Assembly: GCF_000719095.1 (NCBI RefSeq)
Contig: NZ_JOEH01000034.1
Location: forward strand, 29,942-93,941
DNA length: 64,000 nt
Direction: 5' to 3'
Source of the DNA: Streptacidiphilus jeojiense
Lineage (GTDB): Bacteria; Actinomycetota; Actinomycetes; Streptomycetales; Streptomycetaceae
Positions 1 to 8,439 of the stretch are shown here, piece by piece. The position numbers and the translations under genes were made by a program. How positions within the stretch are numbered: position 1 is the stretch's first letter; each line of letters starts with the position of its first letter. Below the pieces are notes generated by a model that worked only from the letters and a program-made list of their open reading frames with translations, had not been told where the DNA came from and made no database searches.

Positions 1-2
1 AC

Positions 3-1103
3 ATCCACACCGACACCACCACCGAGAAGCTGCTCGGACCGCCGGCCCTGCGCCCCACCGTGGCCCCGGTCGCCTACAACGCCGAGAACATACTGATCAT
101 CGGCTCGGACAGCAGGGACGGCGCGAACAGCGCCTACGGCGACCCCAACGGCACCGCCCGGTCCGACACCACGATCCTGCTGCACCTGTCCCAGGACCGT
201 AAGAGCGCGGTCGCGATGAGCATCCCGCGCGACGCCATGGTGCAGATCCCCGCCTGCCAGCTCGCCGACGGCAGCCGTACCAAGGCCCAGTTCGCCCAGT
301 TCAACTGGGCGTTCGAGTTCGGCGGCACCGCCTGCACCATCCGCACCCTGGAGAACCTCACCAAGATCCGGATCGACCACTTCATGGTGGTGGACTTCAA
401 CGGCTTCAAGAACATGGTCAACGCCGTCGGCGGGGTCCAGGTCTGCCTGGCGAAGCCGGTCAACGACCCCGACTCGCACCTGGTGCTGCCGGCCGGACGG
501 CAGACCATCAACGGGAACCAGGCCCTGGGGTTCGTCCGGGCCAGGGAGACCATCGGCGACGGCAGCGACACCGAGCGGATCGGCCGCCAGCAGCAGTTCC
601 TCTCCTCGCTGGTGCAGAAGGTGGAGAGCAACGGGGTGCTCTTCAACCCGACCAAGCTGTACCCGCTGCTGGACGCGGCAACCTCGGCCATCACCGTCGA
701 CCCCGGCCTGAACACCGTCGGCAAGCTGTACGACCTGGCGACCAGCCTCAAGGACCTGCCCAGCGACAAGCTGGTGCTGCTCACCGCACCGAGGGAGCCG
801 TACGTCAACGACTCCAACCGGGACCAGTTCCAGCAGCCCGAGGCGGACCAACTGTTCGCCCGGATCAGGAACGACGAGCCGGTACAGGTCTCCGGGGCGA
901 CCGACGGCTCCGCGTCAGCTTCCCCGTCCGCGTCCGCCTCCCCGTCCACATCCCCTTCCGCCTCCGCGTCCCGAGCCGCCGCGGCCGGGGTGCAGGGCAG
1001 GGCAACCGGATCGGCCTCCGCCAGTGCCGCACCGTCCTCCGCGACACCCGGACCGACCTTCACCGGACGTACCGCAAACCAGGACATCTGCGCATCATCC
1101 TGA
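3..1103 (+). CDS. LCP family glycopolymer transferase, 5' end cut by window
   Basis: LytR-CpsA-Psr enzymes transfer lipid-linked glycopolymers onto peptidoglycan outside the membrane. The reading frame is open to the left edge, so the start, cytoplasmic tail and membrane anchor lie outside the window; 366 residues are visible. Visible LCP hallmarks are IIGSDSRDG, the SIPRD motif, VRARETIGDGSD and the ERIGRQQQF stretch, which holds the arginines and glutamine that bind pyrophosphate in the family. The C-terminus is a Ser/Ala-rich low-complexity tail with no LytR_C domain; that domain is instead encoded by the next gene 45 bp downstream. First of six LCP paralogues within 11 kb. A GTG at 60 exists but lies inside the conserved frame and is unlikely to be the start. 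Confidence 0.93.
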   Translation: MHTDTTTEKLLGPPALRPTVAPVAYNAENILIIGSDSRDGANSAYGDPNGTARSDTTILLHLSQDRKSAVAMSIPRDAMVQIPACQLADGSRTKAQFAQFNWAFEFGGTACTIRTLENLTKIRIDHFMVVDFNGFKNMVNAVGGVQVCLAKPVNDPDSHLVLPAGRQTINGNQALGFVRARETIGDGSDTERIGRQQQFLSSLVQKVESNGVLFNPTKLYPLLDAATSAITVDPGLNTVGKLYDLATSLKDLPSDKLVLLTAPREPYVNDSNRDQFQQPEADQLFARIRNDEPVQVSGATDGSASASPSASASPSTSPSASASRAAAAGVQGRATGSASASAAPSSATPGPTFTGRTANQDICASS

Positions 1104-1148
1104 CCACTCTCACCTCCCTTCGCACCACCCCCACGAACAGACCGGCTA

Positions 1149-2051
1149 GTGTGGCCGACTCGGAAGAATGCTGAGCGGAGCAGAGCGGAGCGGCACGTGC
1201 AGAGGGGCCATGGGACCGGAGCGGATCCCGGCTTCGACAGCTCCGACGGCGTCGGAGCCGTCGACCCGGCCGACCTCTGGGTCCTGGATCCGGCGACCGG
1301 CGAGTACCGGATGCGGTTGCCCGGCGAGCTGCCACCGCCCGCAGCGCCCCGGCCGGCGCCGGTGCCCACGTCCGCACAGGCAGCCGCACCCGTACCCGGG
1401 GCCGGTCCGGAGCAGCCGCCCGTCGGCCCCCGCCGGGCCGCCCGGCGTCGGCAGCAGGCACGCAGCGGACCCTGGCTGGCCGGGGTGGCCTGCTTCCTGC
1501 TGGCCGTGGGCGGAGGCTGCATCTACGTGCTGGCCGCGAACGCCCACAGCGGCTCCGCCCAGGCCGCGGCGACCGGCAGCGCCGCCGCGAGCCCGAGCGC
1601 GACCTGTTCCGCAGCGCCGACCAGGGCCGCCGTCCCGGTGGCCGAACCCGCCGTCTCCGGCAGCTTCCTGGCCGGGGAGAAGGCCGCCGCGCTGGACACC
1701 CGGGTGACCGTGCTGAACGGCAGCGGCGTCCTCGGCGAGGCCGAGACCGTGCTCAGCTGGATGCAGAACACCGAGAAGTGGCTCCGCACCAGCAACGGCG
1801 GCCCCGCGGACCGGACGCCGACCACCACCCTGGTGTACGCGCCCAACCACGTCAGCCAGGCCCGCACCGTGGCCGCGGCGATGGGCCTGCCCGCGTCCGC
1901 ACTGCACGGCGACGGGAAGACCACCGGCCTGCGCGACCCCATGGTGCTGACGCTGGGTCAGGACTTCCACGGCATAGGCAAGCCGTTCGCGGCCCCCTCC
2001 CCCGCAGCCGCTGCCGGCAGTCAGACGAAGGCGGCCTGCGGCAGCCATTAG
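1149..2051 (+). CDS. Membrane-anchored LytR_C domain protein
   Basis: The 300-residue protein has a Pro/Ala-rich cytoplasmic N-terminus of about 100 residues, one transmembrane helix (GVACFLLAVGGGCIYVLAA, about 117-135), a low-complexity linker and a C-terminal LytR_C-like domain starting at VTVLNGSGVLGEAETV. LytR_C normally forms the C-terminal part of LCP proteins; here it stands alone after an LCP gene that lacks it, which suggests the two proteins work as a pair. The GTG at 1149 has no clear ribosome site; an in-frame GTG near 1195 is an alternative start. The catalytic LCP domain is absent, so a ligase activity of its own is not expected. Confidence 0.8.
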   Translation: MWPTRKNAERSRAERHVQRGHGTGADPGFDSSDGVGAVDPADLWVLDPATGEYRMRLPGELPPPAAPRPAPVPTSAQAAAPVPGAGPEQPPVGPRRAARRRQQARSGPWLAGVACFLLAVGGGCIYVLAANAHSGSAQAAATGSAAASPSATCSAAPTRAAVPVAEPAVSGSFLAGEKAAALDTRVTVLNGSGVLGEAETVLSWMQNTEKWLRTSNGGPADRTPTTTLVYAPNHVSQARTVAAAMGLPASALHGDGKTTGLRDPMVLTLGQDFHGIGKPFAAPSPAAAAGSQTKAACGSH

Positions 2052-2102
2052 CCCGGTGCGCACCGGGCGCAGACGCCCGAGCACGAAGGCAGGCCACCGC
2101 CG

Positions 2103-3689
2103 ATGAGCAGCAACCAGCCAGGCAGCAACCAGACCGGCAACCGCCGCCGCCGGGCCGAACCCCAGGGACGGCGACGCAGGTGCCGGCCCGAACGCCCGCA
2201 GGTACGGATCCGCCGGATCGCACTGGGCTGCGCCCTGCTGCTGCTGATCGGGACGGGCTGCGCCTGGGGCTACGTGCAGTACCTGGACAGCAACATCAAG
2301 CACGGTGCGCTCAGCTTCGGCGACCAGGGCGCCGCCTCCCAGGACGCCTTCGGGCACACCCCGCTGAACATCCTGATGATCGGTTCGGACACCCGGGACA
2401 CCGCCGCCGACCTCTCCCTGGGCGGGGCCCGGGCCAGCGTCGGCGGACCGGTCCACGCCGACGTGGAGATCCTGCTGCACGTCTCGGCGGACCGCAGCAA
2501 CGCCTCGCTGATCAGCATCCCGCGCGACACCATGGTCGACATCCCGGCCTGTACCGACCCGGCGACCGGGAAGACCTACCCCGAGTCGCCGCACGAGCAG
2601 ATCACCGACAGCCTGTCGCACGGCGGCCCCGGCTGCACCGTCTACACCTGGCACCAGTTGACGGGCATTCACATCGACCACTACATGATGGTCGACTTCG
2701 GCGGCGTGGTGAGCATGGCCGACGCGGTGGGCGGGGTCCCGGTCTGCACCCTGGGGAACGTGGCCGACCCGTACTCGCACCTGCGGCTCACCAGGGGCAC
2801 CCATGTCGTCAAGGGCGTCCAGGCGCTGGAGTGGCTGCGCACCCGGCACGGTTTCGGGGACGGCAGCGACCTCTACCGGACCCAGGTCCAGCACATGTAC
2901 CTGACCTCGCTGCTGCGCCAGCTGCGCTCGGCCGGGACGCTCACCGACCCGGGCCGGATCCTCTCGCTGGCCGACGCCGCCACCAAGGCACTGACCGTGG
3001 ACGACGGGCTGGACAGCGTGGGCAGGCTGGCCGGGCTCGCCGACCAGCTGAAGGGGCTGCAGCCGGACCGGCTGACCACGGTGACCATGCCCTACGCCGA
3101 GGACCCGAGCAACCCCAGGGCCTGGGTGATCCCGATGCCGGGCGACGCGGAGCGGCTGTTCTCGATGGTGCGCGGCGACATCCCGCTGGACGCCCACGGC
3201 GCCCCGGCGGGCACGGCCTCCGCCTCGGCCTCTGTCTCGGCCTCCGCCCCCGCATCGCCCCCGCCCGCGCCGAGCGCCGCCCCGGCCGCCCCCGCGGTCC
3301 CGGCCGAGGTGCACCTCACCGTGCAGAACGGCAGCGGCATCGCCGGCCGGGCCACCGCGCTCACCTCCGCCCTGCGGGCCAAGGGCTTCACCCGCACCCG
3401 CAACGGCCTCAACGCGCCCGAGCACCAGCACAGCACCACCCTGAGCTACCCCTCCGCGGACCTGGCCGGGGCCCAACTGGTCGCCAGGGCCCTGCACCTG
3501 CCCGCCGCGGACCTGCACGAGTCGGCGACGGCGGCGCAGCCGCTGCTGGTGGTCGGCTCCGACTGGCCGACCGGCAGCACCTTCCCGGCCGTGGCCACCC
3601 CCTCCGCCGGCGCGGTACCGACCACCGCGGCGCAGCAGAGCGGGGACCAGAGCAAATGCGCAAAGGTGAACCCCGTTTACGCATGGTGA
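2103..3689 (+). CDS. LCP family protein with C-terminal LytR_C domain
   Basis: A 528-residue membrane protein: basic N-terminus, one transmembrane helix at about 40-57, LCP domain (NILMIGSDTRD, SIPRDTMVDIP, LEWLRTRHGFGDGSD), Ala/Ser/Pro linker and LytR_C domain beginning LTVQNGSGIAGRA. It probably attaches a wall glycopolymer to peptidoglycan on the outer face of the membrane. In the stretch that usually reads D-x-x-R-x-x-R-Q-Q, this protein reads DLYRTQVQH, keeping the first Arg and the Gln but losing the second Arg, a change shared by the next paralogue. It follows the LytR_C gene by 51 bp and could be cotranscribed with it. Confidence 0.93.
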   Translation: MSSNQPGSNQTGNRRRRAEPQGRRRRCRPERPQVRIRRIALGCALLLLIGTGCAWGYVQYLDSNIKHGALSFGDQGAASQDAFGHTPLNILMIGSDTRDTAADLSLGGARASVGGPVHADVEILLHVSADRSNASLISIPRDTMVDIPACTDPATGKTYPESPHEQITDSLSHGGPGCTVYTWHQLTGIHIDHYMMVDFGGVVSMADAVGGVPVCTLGNVADPYSHLRLTRGTHVVKGVQALEWLRTRHGFGDGSDLYRTQVQHMYLTSLLRQLRSAGTLTDPGRILSLADAATKALTVDDGLDSVGRLAGLADQLKGLQPDRLTTVTMPYAEDPSNPRAWVIPMPGDAERLFSMVRGDIPLDAHGAPAGTASASASVSASAPASPPPAPSAAPAAPAVPAEVHLTVQNGSGIAGRATALTSALRAKGFTRTRNGLNAPEHQHSTTLSYPSADLAGAQLVARALHLPAADLHESATAAQPLLVVGSDWPTGSTFPAVATPSAGAVPTTAAQQSGDQSKCAKVNPVYAW

Positions 3690-3851
3690 CGAAATGTTCC
3701 AGAACTGTCCGGATTCCCATTCTCAGAACCTCGACAGCTGGACGACAGATCACGAATGGATAGAGTCGATCCCCAGCGGCTACCGGGGGTGAAGTAGGCC
3801 GTCAGGCTCCGCACCGGGGGTGCAGCGGGCCGCGCCATCACAATTGCGGGG

Positions 3852-5567
3852 GTGTGCTGTCCCTTGTCGCCAGAAAACGGCCGTTCCGGTCGAAATGCAC
3901 AATCGTCGTCATCGACCGGCCGAGGAGGCCAGGAGGAACCCTGGGGAGGTCGGGCGGCAGCCCGCAAGGCCGCAGGTTCGGGGCGGCGCGGACGGCCCGG
4001 CCGGGCGAAAGCGACCGGCCGAAAACGAATACTGAAGTACACAGCGTACGGAAGTGCCGGAATTCTGGTACTCGGAGCGGGTTCCGCCTTCGCCTATGTC
4101 TCGTACCTCAACGGGAATATCAGGACCAGCCACTTCGCAGGCGATCACAAACTCCCGCCGCCGAAGGCCGACGCCAGCGGCCACACCCCGCTGAACATCC
4201 TGCTGATAGGAACGGACACCCGCAGCAGCGCGGAGGACTGCGCACTCGGCGGCTCCTGCGACGAGAGCGGCCCCGGCAACGCGGACGTGGAGATCATCCT
4301 GCATGTCTCCGCCGACCGCAGCAACGCCTCCATGCTGAGCATCCCCCGCGACACCGACACCGACATACCGGCGTGCACGGGCAGCAACGGCACCAGGTAC
4401 GCGCCGGTGCACTACATCATCAACTCCAGCTTCGGCCGCGGCGGCGCGGGCTGCACCGAGGCCGCCGTGGAGCAGCTGACCGGCATCTCCATCACCGACA
4501 CGATGACCGTGGACTTCAGCGGGGTGGTGAAGATGGCCGGCGCCGTCGGCGGCGTCCCGGTCTGCCTGGCCCAGAACATCGACGACAACTACGTCTACCG
4601 CGACAAGACCGGTCTGCACGACCAGGGTTCGCACCTGATCCTGGCCGCGGGCAAGCACATCGTGCTCAACTCGATGCAGTCACTGGAGTGGCTGCGCACC
4701 CGGCACGCCTTCGCCCCGGACGGCAGCGACATCGGCCGCGCCGACGCCCAGCACATGTACCTCAACTCGCTGATCCGGACCCTGCGTTCGAACGGGACGG
4801 TGACCGACCCGGGCAAGATGCTGAGCCTGGCGCAGAGCGCGATCAAGAGCATCATCTTCTCGGACAACCTCAACAGCGTCACCAAGCTGCTGGGGCTGGC
4901 GGACCAGCTCAAGGGGGTGAAGACGGACCGGATCGAGTCGGTGACCATGCCGTACATCGCGGATCCGAAGAACCCCACGGCCTGGCTGGTGCCCGAACCC
5001 GTCAAGGCCCAGCACCTCTTCTCGATGATCGCCAACGACATCCCGCTGGACGGCAGCACGGCCTCCCCCGCCGCATCGGCATCGGCTTCGGCGACGCCCT
5101 CGCCTGCCCCGTCCAAGAGCGCGACCCCGCCGCCCGCCAAGGGCAGCTTCACGGTCACCGTGGTCAACGCCAGTGGCGGCAGCTTCGACAACCGCGCCTC
5201 CGGCATGGTGACCGCGCTCAAGGGCCTAGGCTTCACCGGGTCGAAGGTCGGCAACAGCCCGGCCACGGCCGCGAAGACCAGCACGCTGACCTACCCCGCC
5301 GCGCTGAAGGCCCAGGCCACGGAGGTGGCGACGGCGCTGCACCTGACCGCCGGGGCGCTGAAGCAGTCGGCCGACGCCACCGGGGTCACCCTGGACATCG
5401 GCCTGGACTGGCCCAGCGGTGACGACTTCCGCACCACCCTGCCCAAGCAGGGGTCGGTGCCGACCGACTCGCACGCCAAGAACGCCGACGACAACAGCGG
5501 CTGTATGAACGTCATGCCCAACTACCAGTGGAAGGGCAGCACTCCGCCGTCGCAGCCCAAGCTTTGA
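3852..5567 (+). CDS. LCP family protein with C-terminal LytR_C domain
   Basis: A 571-residue protein with a long Arg/Gly-rich cytoplasmic tail, a transmembrane helix (about 67-85), LCP domain (NILLIGTDTRS, MLSIPRDTDTDIP, LEWLRTRHAFAPDGSD) and LytR_C domain (FTVTVVNASGGSFDNRA). The GTG at 3852 is the only plausible in-frame start before the helix. It is most like the preceding paralogue: both replace the second conserved Arg of the RxxRQQ stretch (here DIGRADAQH) and share an insertion between the TDTR and ILLHVSADR blocks. The two probably arose by tandem duplication. The 3' end meets the convergent glycosyltransferase with 7 bp between stop codons. Confidence 0.92.
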   Translation: MCCPLSPENGRSGRNAQSSSSTGRGGQEEPWGGRAAARKAAGSGRRGRPGRAKATGRKRILKYTAYGSAGILVLGAGSAFAYVSYLNGNIRTSHFAGDHKLPPPKADASGHTPLNILLIGTDTRSSAEDCALGGSCDESGPGNADVEIILHVSADRSNASMLSIPRDTDTDIPACTGSNGTRYAPVHYIINSSFGRGGAGCTEAAVEQLTGISITDTMTVDFSGVVKMAGAVGGVPVCLAQNIDDNYVYRDKTGLHDQGSHLILAAGKHIVLNSMQSLEWLRTRHAFAPDGSDIGRADAQHMYLNSLIRTLRSNGTVTDPGKMLSLAQSAIKSIIFSDNLNSVTKLLGLADQLKGVKTDRIESVTMPYIADPKNPTAWLVPEPVKAQHLFSMIANDIPLDGSTASPAASASASATPSPAPSKSATPPPAKGSFTVTVVNASGGSFDNRASGMVTALKGLGFTGSKVGNSPATAAKTSTLTYPAALKAQATEVATALHLTAGALKQSADATGVTLDIGLDWPSGDDFRTTLPKQGSVPTDSHAKNADDNSGCMNVMPNYQWKGSTPPSQPKL

Positions 5568-5574
5568 CGGAGCC

Positions 5575-6654
5575 TCAGCGCGCTGCCGCGCCCCAGCTGT
5601 CGACCGCACCGGCCACCGGGACGGCGCTGGCGATGACGCGGCGGGCCAGCGAGCGGGGGCTGGTCAGGAAGCCCCACCCCCAGGACATGTGCATGGTGGC
5701 CAGGGCCAGCGGCAGTTGGGCGCGGGACGCGAGCGGGAGCCCGCGCCCCTCGCGCAGCGACCCCAGCAGGATCATCGCCGCGTAGCCGCCGGGGGCGACG
5801 AACAGCAGCGGGTGCAGCAGCACGCCGCCGACCAGGCCGAGGACCACGCCCAGCAGCGCGGCCGGCGGGGCCAGGTAGCGCAGGTTGACCGAGCCCCTGT
5901 GGTAGCGGGAGACCACCCGGCGCCAGCGCCCGTAGTCGCGGTACTGCCGGGCCAGCGCGCGCACGCTGGGACGCGGCCGGTAGGTGACCCGCAGCTCGGG
6001 GGTGAACCAGATCAGGCCGCCGTCCTGACGGATCCGGTAGTTCAGCTCCCAGTCCTGGGCCCGGAGGAACTCCTCGTTGTAGCCACCGAGCCGCTCCAGC
6101 ACCGTACGGCGGAACACCCCGAGGTAGACCGTGTCGGCCGGGGCGGCCTCGCCGCCGGTGTGGAAGGCGGCGTTGCCGACGCCGATCCGGGAGGTCATCG
6201 CGGCGGCGACGGCCTTCTCCCACGCGGTCTCGCCCTCGGCGTGCATGATCCCGCCGACGTTGGCGGCGCCCTTCTCGTCCAGCAGCCGCACCGCAGTGGC
6301 GATGTAACCGGGGGTGAGCAGGCCGTGGCCGTCGACCCGGACCACCACCGGGAAGCGGGAGCCGCGGATCGCGGCGTTGAGCGCCGCAGGGGTACGGCCG
6401 CTGGGGTTGGCGACGGTCCGCACCTCGCGGTCGCTGCCCGCGGTCTCCGCCACCAGCTCGGCGGCGATCCGGTCGGTGTCGTCCTTCGACGGTCCGAGGG
6501 CGATCACCACCTCGATCGGGGCGGGGTAGTCCTGGGCGAGGATCTCCCGGACGGCGTCACGCAGGTGCCGGGACTCGTCGAGCACCGGCATGATCACTGA
6601 TACGGGCGGCAGCGGCTGCGCCCCGGAGGCGCTGGAGGCGGCGTTGGCGTTCAT
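5575..6654 (-). CDS. Family 2 glycosyltransferase with C-terminal membrane segment
   Basis: A 359-residue GT-A fold glycosyltransferase. The N-terminal half shows PVSVIMPVLDESRHLRDAV, VVIALGPSKDD, the D-x-D-like VVVRVDGHGLL and a later acceptor-side DWELNYRIRQDGG (in place of the usual ED / QxxRW pattern). The C-terminal third has two to three hydrophobic stretches (LLGVVLGLVGGVLL, LLFVAPGGYAAMILL). It likely transfers a sugar from a nucleotide donor onto a lipid-linked acceptor at the inner face of the membrane. Its place among LCP ligases suggests it helps build the glycopolymer those enzymes attach; this is inference from context. It converges with one LCP gene and is divergent from another. 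Confidence 0.88.
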   Translation of the reverse strand: MNANAASSASGAQPLPPVSVIMPVLDESRHLRDAVREILAQDYPAPIEVVIALGPSKDDTDRIAAELVAETAGSDREVRTVANPSGRTPAALNAAIRGSRFPVVVRVDGHGLLTPGYIATAVRLLDEKGAANVGGIMHAEGETAWEKAVAAAMTSRIGVGNAAFHTGGEAAPADTVYLGVFRRTVLERLGGYNEEFLRAQDWELNYRIRQDGGLIWFTPELRVTYRPRPSVRALARQYRDYGRWRRVVSRYHRGSVNLRYLAPPAALLGVVLGLVGGVLLHPLLFVAPGGYAAMILLGSLREGRGLPLASRAQLPLALATMHMSWGWGFLTSPRSLARRVIASAVPVAGAVDSWGAAAR

Positions 6655-6808
6655 ATGCGGCCAACCGTACCGTCGGGCGCCGGGCTGCGCCGAACCCCGG
6701 CAGCGGAATGGTCACATCATCAGAATGAATTCACCTGACGGGGGGACAGCGACGACACCCCGGCGGTGCTGCGCGGTGCGCCGCCCGTCCCGTCCTACGA
6801 TCCGAAGG

Positions 6809-8326
6809 ATGCCTGCCGATCCCCGGAAACCAGCCCGCACCGCCGCCTCGCCGCTGCGCCGGCGGGTGCTGTGGACCGCCTCGGCGCTGTCCTGCGCGGT
6901 GCTGGCCACCAGCGGGATCGGCCGCGCCGTGGTCAGCGGGGTGGGCGACTCCATCGGCCGGGTCAATGTCTTCGGCGGGCTGACCCACCGCCCGGCCGAC
7001 GACGACGCCATGAACATCCTGGTGGTGGGCACCGACGACCGGGACGGCGTGCCCGAGCGGATCCTGCAGTCGCTGCACGCCGGCGGGGAGGCCTGCCACT
7101 GCACCGACACCATGATGCTGGTGCACCTGTCCGCCTCCGGGGACGGCGCCAGCGTGGTCAGCATCCCGCGCGACAGCTACGTCGACATCCCGGCCCACCA
7201 GGACCTGGCCACCCGGCAGCCGGTGCCGGAGTCCATGGGCAAGATCAACGCCGCCTACGGGATGGGCGGGCCGCCGCTGACCGTGGAGACCGTCGAGCAG
7301 GCCACCGGGCTGCGCATCGACCACTACCTCCAGCTCAACTTCCTCAGCTTCGTCTCCACCGTCGACGCCCTGGGCGGGGTACCGGTCTGCACCGACCGGC
7401 CGCTGCACGACCCCAAGTCGGGGCTCGACCTCCCCGCCGGGACGACCAGGCTGGACGGCGCGACGGCGCTGAAGTACGTCCGTGCCCGCTATGTGGACCC
7501 CACCGCCGACCTGGGCCGGATGCAGCGCCAGCAGAAGTTCGTCGCCCAGGTCATCCAGCAGGCGACCGGCTCCGGGACGCTGCTCAACCCGCTGCGGCTG
7601 CAGCGGGTGCTCTCCTCGGTGCTGGCCTCGGTCAAGGCGGACGAGGGGCTCAGCGACAAGGACCTGCTGGCCCTGGCCACCCGGATGAAGGACCTGCGGC
7701 CCTCCTCCGCCTCCTTCGCGACCGTGCCGCTGGCGGACCTCAACCACGTGGTGCCCGGTTGGGGCTCCACCGTGCTGTGGGACAAGCCGCGGGCCGCCGC
7801 GCTGTTCACGGCGCTGCGCGAGGACCGGCCGCTGACGCCGCCGGCCCCCAGGCCGTCCCGGTCGCCCTCGTCGGCGGGCTCGGCGGCGGGCGGGAAGGCC
7901 GAGGCGCAGCCGACCGTCCCGCCCGGGCGGGTCCGGGTGCAGGTGCAGAACGGCTCCGGGGTGGCCGGCCTCGGCGCCAGGGCGGACCGGCTGCTGCGCG
8001 CCGAGGGCTTCGCCACCAGCGGTTACGCCAGCAACGCCCCCGGGCCGGACGCCGCGGCACGGACCGTGGTCCGGTACGACCCGCGCTGGGACGAGTCGGT
8101 GCGCACCCTGGCCGCCGCGCTGCCTGGCGCCCAGCTGGTGCCGGTGGCCGGGCTCGGCGGCACCATGCAGGTGGTGCTGGGGAAGGACTTCACCGGTGTC
8201 GCCAAGGTGCCCGTGCCGAAGGCGACCACCCCCGCGCCGGTCGCGAGCAGCGCCGCCCCGACCGCCGCCCCGACCGGTGCGCCGCCGATCGCCGCCACCC
8301 GCGGTGACACCGTGGTCTGCACCTGA
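6809..8326 (+). CDS. LCP family protein with C-terminal LytR_C domain
   Basis: A 505-residue LCP protein: short basic N-terminus, transmembrane helix (VLWTASALSCAVLATSGIG, about 18-36), LCP domain (NILVVGTDDRDG, VVSIPRDSYVDIP, LKYVRARYVDPTADLGRMQRQQKF) and LytR_C domain (VRVQVQNGSGVAGLGARAD). All expected Arg and Gln residues are present. I prefer the ATG at 6809, just before the basic tail; an in-frame ATG at 6725 gives 28 more residues, and a further upstream frame would run into the divergent glycosyltransferase. Members of the two-domain branch normally act at the outer membrane face. Confidence 0.92.
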   Translation: MPADPRKPARTAASPLRRRVLWTASALSCAVLATSGIGRAVVSGVGDSIGRVNVFGGLTHRPADDDAMNILVVGTDDRDGVPERILQSLHAGGEACHCTDTMMLVHLSASGDGASVVSIPRDSYVDIPAHQDLATRQPVPESMGKINAAYGMGGPPLTVETVEQATGLRIDHYLQLNFLSFVSTVDALGGVPVCTDRPLHDPKSGLDLPAGTTRLDGATALKYVRARYVDPTADLGRMQRQQKFVAQVIQQATGSGTLLNPLRLQRVLSSVLASVKADEGLSDKDLLALATRMKDLRPSSASFATVPLADLNHVVPGWGSTVLWDKPRAAALFTALREDRPLTPPAPRPSRSPSSAGSAAGGKAEAQPTVPPGRVRVQVQNGSGVAGLGARADRLLRAEGFATSGYASNAPGPDAAARTVVRYDPRWDESVRTLAAALPGAQLVPVAGLGGTMQVVLGKDFTGVAKVPVPKATTPAPVASSAAPTAAPTGAPPIAATRGDTVVCT

Positions 8327-8439
8327 TCCCCGGGACAGCGCCACGGACCCTTCACCGACGTGCATCAAAACTGCTACAGCCTGCCCAAATCGACCTTCTC
8401 CGCCCCTGACGGACAGCAAAACAGGGCATCCTCTGGCGT

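Noticed and set aside
134..3518. Long minus-strand frames opposite the LCP genes
   Set aside because: Mirror frames of high-GC coding sequence: low-complexity Arg/Gly/Val-rich products, no domains, while the plus strand has clear LCP motifs.
1778..3763. 661-codon plus frame overlapping the LCP gene
   Set aside because: Arg/Pro/Gly-rich shadow of the real LCP frame.
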